Positions 6,088-9,613 of a DNA stretch of 9,613 bases are shown here, piece after piece. Source of the DNA: Synergistaceae bacterium (lineage in GTDB: Bacteria > Synergistota > Synergistia > Synergistales > Synergistaceae); NCBI GenBank assembly GCA_031274465.1, contig JAISQC010000020.1:1-9613 (forward strand). Reading direction: 5' to 3'. The translations under genes and the position numbers were made by a program. A model generated the notes under the pieces. It was given only the letters and a program-made list of their open reading frames with translations, ran no database searches and was not told where the DNA came from. Each line of letters starts with the position of its first letter. The first letter of the stretch is position 1.

Positions 6088-7638
6088 CTACTGCCGATGG
6101 AGCTCTCCGAGAGCCTCTTCCGCCATGGGCGCCCAGCCGCCGCCAAGTGCCTTGAATATCCTGACGACGTTCGACGTCATCTGCCCCTCGCTCACAGTGA
6201 GCTGATCTTCCAATGAGAGCAAAGCCGCCTGCGCGCTGATGACGTTGCTGAAATCGGTCAGCCCGTTCCTGTATCTGTCGTTCGCGATGTCGAGCGCCGC
6301 CTGCGCGGCTTCGATGCCAGCGATCAGCGATTTGTTGCGCTCGATCTCCTGCGTGTTTTCCGCGAGCGCGTTTCGCACCTCGGCCACGGCATTCAGCACC
6401 GTGCCTTCGTAGGCGGCCAGCAGCTGTTCCTCGCGCGCGGTCTGCACCTGAATGTTTTTCCTGATGGCGCCGCCGTGGAATATCGGAAGGGTTATCCGAG
6501 GGCCGAAGGAAAACCCGAAACTGTCTCCGGAAAAAATACTGCCCCCCGATAGCGTTTCGAGCCCTATCGACCCCATGAGATAGAATTTCGGAAGCAGGTC
6601 TTTTTCTGCGGACTTCCGCGTCAGCACCTGTGCCGCGAGGGCTCGCTCGGCGGCCCTTACGTCGGGCCTCTGCCTCAGGGAATCCGCAGGGATTCCGATC
6701 AGCATGTCGAAACTCGGCTTCGGAAGTGGGCGAAACTCGCTCAATTTCCCCCCGATGCTTCCAGGAACCCGTCCCGCCAAGATGGCAAGCGCATTCATGA
6801 TGTTTTCCACGCCCGCCTTTATCGGCGGTATCGAAGCTTTCGTGCCCTCGACCGTGTACCTGGCCTGATTCAGCGCGAGGGAGTCCGCGAGCCCGGCGTC
6901 GTGCTTCGAGGCCAGCATCGACAGGGTATCTTCCTGCAGGGCGAGGTTTCGGTTCGCGATCACGAGCCTTGCCTGAAGCGTGCGGAGCGACAGGTAGTTC
7001 AGAGCTACCTCGGACGAGAGCGTCACCCACGCAGAGCGCATCGCCGCGTGCTCCGCCTCCAGCGCCGCCGAAGCCGCGTCTATGCTGTCTCGCCGCGCGC
7101 CGAAAATGTCGATCTCCCACGAGGCGTCTATCGCCAGTTTCGTGATCTCGGCCCGCGCGCCCTGGTTGGCAGAGTTGTCGGACGATTTGTTGTTCACCCA
7201 GGTGTCCTCGCTGTCCAGCCACGGCAAAACCGCAGACCTGCTGATGCCGAGCGCGGCCCGGGCCTCCATCACCTTGCCCCTGGCCGCCTGAAGATCCCTG
7301 TTGTTCGATAGCGCGTCCATTATGAGCTCTTCAAGGGTCTCGTCGCCCAAGGTTTTCCACCAGCTCGCTAGCTCTTCGGGGGAGGGCGCGGCGGCCTCTT
7401 TCTGAGAGGCGAATTTGTTGTCGTATTTGCGCGCCAGGGCGTCCCACGACCCGGCGCGGACCGCCTCGTCGTCGGAAACAGGCGGAGGGGCGGTCGAAGA
7501 AGCGGCATTTTTTTCGTATTTCCGAATCAGCGCGTCCCAAGCCTCGGGATCGACGCGCGAATTGTCGGCGGCACATGCGGGATATGCCGCGATCATGGCC
7601 GCAAGCGCGGAGCAGAGGATGATTTCAATCGGCTTCAT
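6088..7638 (-). CDS. Outer-membrane efflux channel (TolC/OprM/NodT family)
   Basis: This 516-residue protein is the outer-membrane exit duct of the tripartite RND pump encoded upstream. Residues 1-23 form a signal peptide ending A-C-A before A24; C22 is preceded by YPA, not a lipobox, so the protein is probably not lipidated, unlike OprM. The core starts near 91 (ASWWKTLGDETLEELI) and carries the two OEP repeats. Marks are DASWEIDIFGARR (171-183), YLSLRTLQARL (215-225), IPADSLRQRPDVRAAERAL (316-334), FGFSFGPRITLPIFHGG (374-390) and the C-terminal helix repeat at about 440-480. Residues 24-90 form an extra segment with two copies of a WDALxRKY motif (34-47 and 65-78). The start overlaps the permease gene by 14 bases; ATG 7638 is supported by AGGAGG at 7648-7653, 9 bases upstream. 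The stop directly abuts rsmA. The exact substrates of the pump cannot be read from this protein. Confidence 0.94.
   Translation of the reverse strand: MKPIEIILCSALAAMIAAYPACAADNSRVDPEAWDALIRKYEKNAASSTAPPPVSDDEAVRAGSWDALARKYDNKFASQKEAAAPSPEELASWWKTLGDETLEELIMDALSNNRDLQAARGKVMEARAALGISRSAVLPWLDSEDTWVNNKSSDNSANQGARAEITKLAIDASWEIDIFGARRDSIDAASAALEAEHAAMRSAWVTLSSEVALNYLSLRTLQARLVIANRNLALQEDTLSMLASKHDAGLADSLALNQARYTVEGTKASIPPIKAGVENIMNALAILAGRVPGSIGGKLSEFRPLPKPSFDMLIGIPADSLRQRPDVRAAERALAAQVLTRKSAEKDLLPKFYLMGSIGLETLSGGSIFSGDSFGFSFGPRITLPIFHGGAIRKNIQVQTAREEQLLAAYEGTVLNAVAEVRNALAENTQEIERNKSLIAGIEAAQAALDIANDRYRNGLTDFSNVISAQAALLSLEDQLTVSEGQMTSNVVRIFKALGGGWAPMAEEALGELHRQ
7405..7446 (-). repeat. WDALxRKY motif, copy 2, in efflux-channel N-terminal extension
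   Basis: Residues 65-78 of the channel read WDALARKYDNKFAS. This matches copy 1 (residues 34-47) at W, D, A, L, R, K, Y, A and S, with a 31-residue period. The DNA has diverged at third positions, so it is a protein-level repeat, not a recent duplication. Confidence 0.7.
7498..7539 (-). repeat. WDALxRKY motif, copy 1, in efflux-channel N-terminal extension
   Basis: Residues 34-47 of the channel read WDALIRKYEKNAAS, shortly after the predicted signal-peptide cleavage site. A Pro/Ser/acidic linker (about 48-63) separates it from copy 2. Confidence 0.7.
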
Positions 7639-9613
7639 TTTGCGCGGCCTCCTGTTTGTGTGCGAACAAACCGCCGATCAGGCGCTTTATCCTCTCCCTG
7701 TTCGTCTGCAGGACGACATACAGGCCGGGGATGAGGAATATCCCGAACACGGTCGCCATGCTCATGCCGAAGAACATCGTGGTCCCCACGTGAAGCCTGC
7801 TTCCCGCGCCGGCGCCCTCGGCCACCAGCATCGGCGAAACCCCTATGACGCAGGTGAGCGCCGTCATCATGACGGACCTGAAGCGCTCGCGGCCGGCTTC
7901 CGCCGCCGCGTCGAGTATCGAAAATCCGTGGACTTCGTGCTGTTCCTGAGCGAACTCGATTATAAGGATGGCGTTTTTGGCCGCCAGCCCAACCAGCAGC
8001 AGTATCCCCAACTGCGCGTAGATGCTCAGGGACAATTTCATGATCATAAGCCCGATCAAGGCTCCGAGGAGCGCCACGGGGAGCGATAAGACGACCCCCA
8101 TCGGAACCGTCCAGCTCTCGTACTGAGCCACGAGGAACAGGTAGCCGAACATGAGCGCTATGACGATTATCATGACCGTCTGCCCCTCGGCCTGCCGCTC
8201 CTGATAGGTCATTCCGGACCATTCGCACGCGTAGCCGTCGGGGAGTTCACGGGCCAGCTCCTGGGCGCGGGCGATACCCTGCCCCGTCGAGAAACCCGGA
8301 TTCATCAGGGCCGTGATCGGGGCCGCAGGATACAGGTTGTAGCGGCCGATAGCCCTCGGCGCGAGCGTGCGCCTGAGCGTGGCGAACGTCTGCATCGGGA
8401 CGTTAGCGCCCGTCTGGCTCTTCACGTTGATGTTCCCGATGCTGTCCATCTTGTTGCGGAACATCCAGTCGCTCTGCAGCATGACCTTGTTTACCTGAGA
8501 CCCTATATTTATATCGTTGATATAAGCCGTCCCGAAATACGTCTGGAGGGTGGAGAACACGCTCGATATCGGGACCCTCATCATCTCGGCTTTCTCCCGG
8601 TCCACATCGACGAAGATGTGCGGAGTGTTCGCCGTATAGGTGCTGAAGGCGTACATAAACTCGGGTGACTGGAAAATTTTCATGATGAATTCGTTCATCA
8701 CCTGAGCGAGCCTGACGGGGTCGCTGTCTACTCTCGACTGGAGCTGCATCTCGATGCCTCCGGCTATGCCAAGCCCTGAGATCGCGGGCGGCGACACCAC
8801 GTTGACGGTGGCTTCCGGAATGCCGGCGGCGATGGCGCGAATCTGCGCCATTATGGCGGCCTGGCTCGTCTCGGGGGTTCTGCGGAACCTCCAGTTGTCG
8901 AGAGTCGTGACGACCATCCCGATGTTTTCGCCGGAGGCGCCCATCATGCTGAAGCCGTCGACCGACATCACGGATTTGACGCCCTGTATCTGCCTCGCCT
9001 GCGGCACAAACTTGTTTATGACCGCTCTGGTCCGGCTCTGATAGGCACCTTCCGGAAGCTGGATCATGGAGAGGACCATGCCCTGGTCCTCTTCGGGGAT
9101 GAACTCGGTCGGCATGATCCCGAACATGTAGTACGACGATCCCACGACTGCGGCGAAAAGCAGCAGAGTGATCACGGCCTTCCGGGCTATCCACATCGCG
9201 CCGGCGACATAAGCCCTCGTTCCCAGGCGCACTCCGTTGTTGAACCACGCAAGAGGCCCCCTCGTCTTCGGCTTCACTCCGCCCAGCATGTGAGCGCACA
9301 TCGCCGGGCTCAGGGTGAGGGCAACGATGAGGGAGAATACGACGGAAAACGATATGGTGACGGCGAACTGTCGGTAAATGACGCCAGTGATGCTCTGCAT
9401 GAACGTGACTGGCACGAATATCGCCAAAAACACCAGTGTCGTCGCGGTCATCGGCCCCGTCACGTCCTTCATGGCCTGAACGGTCGCGTCGACGGAGTTC
9501 GCCCCGTCGCGTTCCATTATGAACATAACCCGTTCGACCACTATTATCGCGTCATCTACGACCGTTCCTATGACCAGGACGAGCCCGAAGAGCGTGAGTA
9601 TGTTTATGCTGAA
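7625..9613 (-). CDS. RND multidrug efflux permease, AcrB/MexB (HAE1) type, C-terminal 662 residues
   Basis: This inner-membrane proton/drug antiporter is cut by the right edge. The frame is open to 9613, and its first visible residues are in TM4, about residue 388 by AcrB numbering, so roughly 390 residues are missing. The GTG at 9541 is an internal valine, not a start. The proton-relay residues are all present: the Asp pair in VVDDAII (fragment residues 18-24; AcrB D407/D408), the Lys in AAKNAIL (fragment 546; K940), and R577 and T584 in RFRSVMMT (R971, T978). Other landmarks are TGVIYRQFAV, FIPEEDQG, GMTYQERQAEG and AQYESW. The second porter and docking regions and TM7-TM12 are complete. 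Three of four phenylalanines of the AcrB deep-pocket trap are replaced. The channel gene overlaps the 3' end; a periplasmic adaptor gene is expected just upstream, outside the window. Substrates are unknown. Confidence 0.96.
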   Translation of the reverse strand, partial: FSINILTLFGLVLVIGTVVDDAIIVVERVMFIMERDGANSVDATVQAMKDVTGPMTATTLVFLAIFVPVTFMQSITGVIYRQFAVTISFSVVFSLIVALTLSPAMCAHMLGGVKPKTRGPLAWFNNGVRLGTRAYVAGAMWIARKAVITLLLFAAVVGSSYYMFGIMPTEFIPEEDQGMVLSMIQLPEGAYQSRTRAVINKFVPQARQIQGVKSVMSVDGFSMMGASGENIGMVVTTLDNWRFRRTPETSQAAIMAQIRAIAAGIPEATVNVVSPPAISGLGIAGGIEMQLQSRVDSDPVRLAQVMNEFIMKIFQSPEFMYAFSTYTANTPHIFVDVDREKAEMMRVPISSVFSTLQTYFGTAYINDINIGSQVNKVMLQSDWMFRNKMDSIGNINVKSQTGANVPMQTFATLRRTLAPRAIGRYNLYPAAPITALMNPGFSTGQGIARAQELARELPDGYACEWSGMTYQERQAEGQTVMIIVIALMFGYLFLVAQYESWTVPMGVVLSLPVALLGALIGLMIMKLSLSIYAQLGILLLVGLAAKNAILIIEFAQEQHEVHGFSILDAAAEAGRERFRSVMMTALTCVIGVSPMLVAEGAGAGSRLHVGTTMFFGMSMATVFGIFLIPGLYVVLQTNRERIKRLIGGLFAHKQEAAQNEAD
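7648..7653 (-). promoter_or_regulatory. Shine-Dalgarno site for the efflux-channel gene
   Basis: The minus strand reads AGGAGG, 9 bases before ATG 7638. It lies within the last codons of the permease gene and fixes the start that gives the 14-base overlap. Confidence 0.75.

Noticed and set aside
5299..6216. A 305-codon open frame on the plus strand
   Set aside because: It is fully antisense to rsmA and the end of the channel gene, with an Arg-rich composition and no start-site support.
5264..7222. A 652-codon open frame on the minus strand across the channel and rsmA genes
   Set aside because: It runs in another frame over two genes with clear family motifs, and its product is Arg/Gly/Ala-rich without domains. 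It is a shadow of GC-rich codon use.
9539..9541. GTG at 9541 as the start of the RND permease
   Set aside because: The frame continues upstream to the window edge with conserved TM4 residues including the essential Asp pair, so this codon is an internal valine.

Overview
All recognisable genes in this window lie on the minus strand, so they read from right to left. The organism is Gram-negative: the window holds most of an RND efflux pump and a TolC/OprM-type outer-membrane channel. The DNA is fairly GC-rich, yet ATA (Ile) and AGG (Arg) codons are common. Together with the style of the hybrid kinase and a covalent-FMN domain protein, this suggests an anaerobe such as a Synergistota member. 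A deltaproteobacterium is the main alternative. This taxonomic guess is inference only and weak.

Layout in transcription order: (1) 9613-7625, an AcrB/MexB-type RND permease cut by the right edge, with about 390 N-terminal residues outside. (2) 7638-6088, its outer-membrane channel, overlapping the permease gene by 14 bp. (3) 6087-5233, rsmA/ksgA, the 16S rRNA dimethyladenosine transferase, whose ATG directly follows the channel stop codon. (4) 5261-4302, an MBL-fold metallohydrolase overlapping rsmA by 29 bp. These four read as one operon; a periplasmic adaptor gene is expected beyond the right edge. (5) 4250-3786, a membrane-anchored FMN-binding protein with a flavinylation motif, behind a probable extended -10 promoter that overlaps the end of gene 4. 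(6) 3782-603, a 1059-residue hybrid sensor kinase (dCache, HAMP, HAMP-like, PAS, HisKA, HATPase, REC, REC), 3 bp after gene 5. (7) 494-1, the N-terminal part of a second sensor protein with the AtoS-type sensory domain. It has no ATG start and no stop inside the window, so it is easy to miss.

The right half is therefore drug-efflux export plus two housekeeping or metabolic genes apparently riding on the same transcript. The left half is membrane signalling: a flavoprotein/hybrid-kinase pair, then a second sensor after a 108-bp gap. I saw no RNA genes, insertion sequences, CRISPR arrays or convincing intrinsic terminators. I found no clearly new system. The most interesting points are the FMN-protein/kinase pair, a duplicated WDALxRKY motif in an N-terminal extension of the efflux channel, altered phenylalanine-trap positions in the RND pump, and rsmA embedded in the efflux operon.
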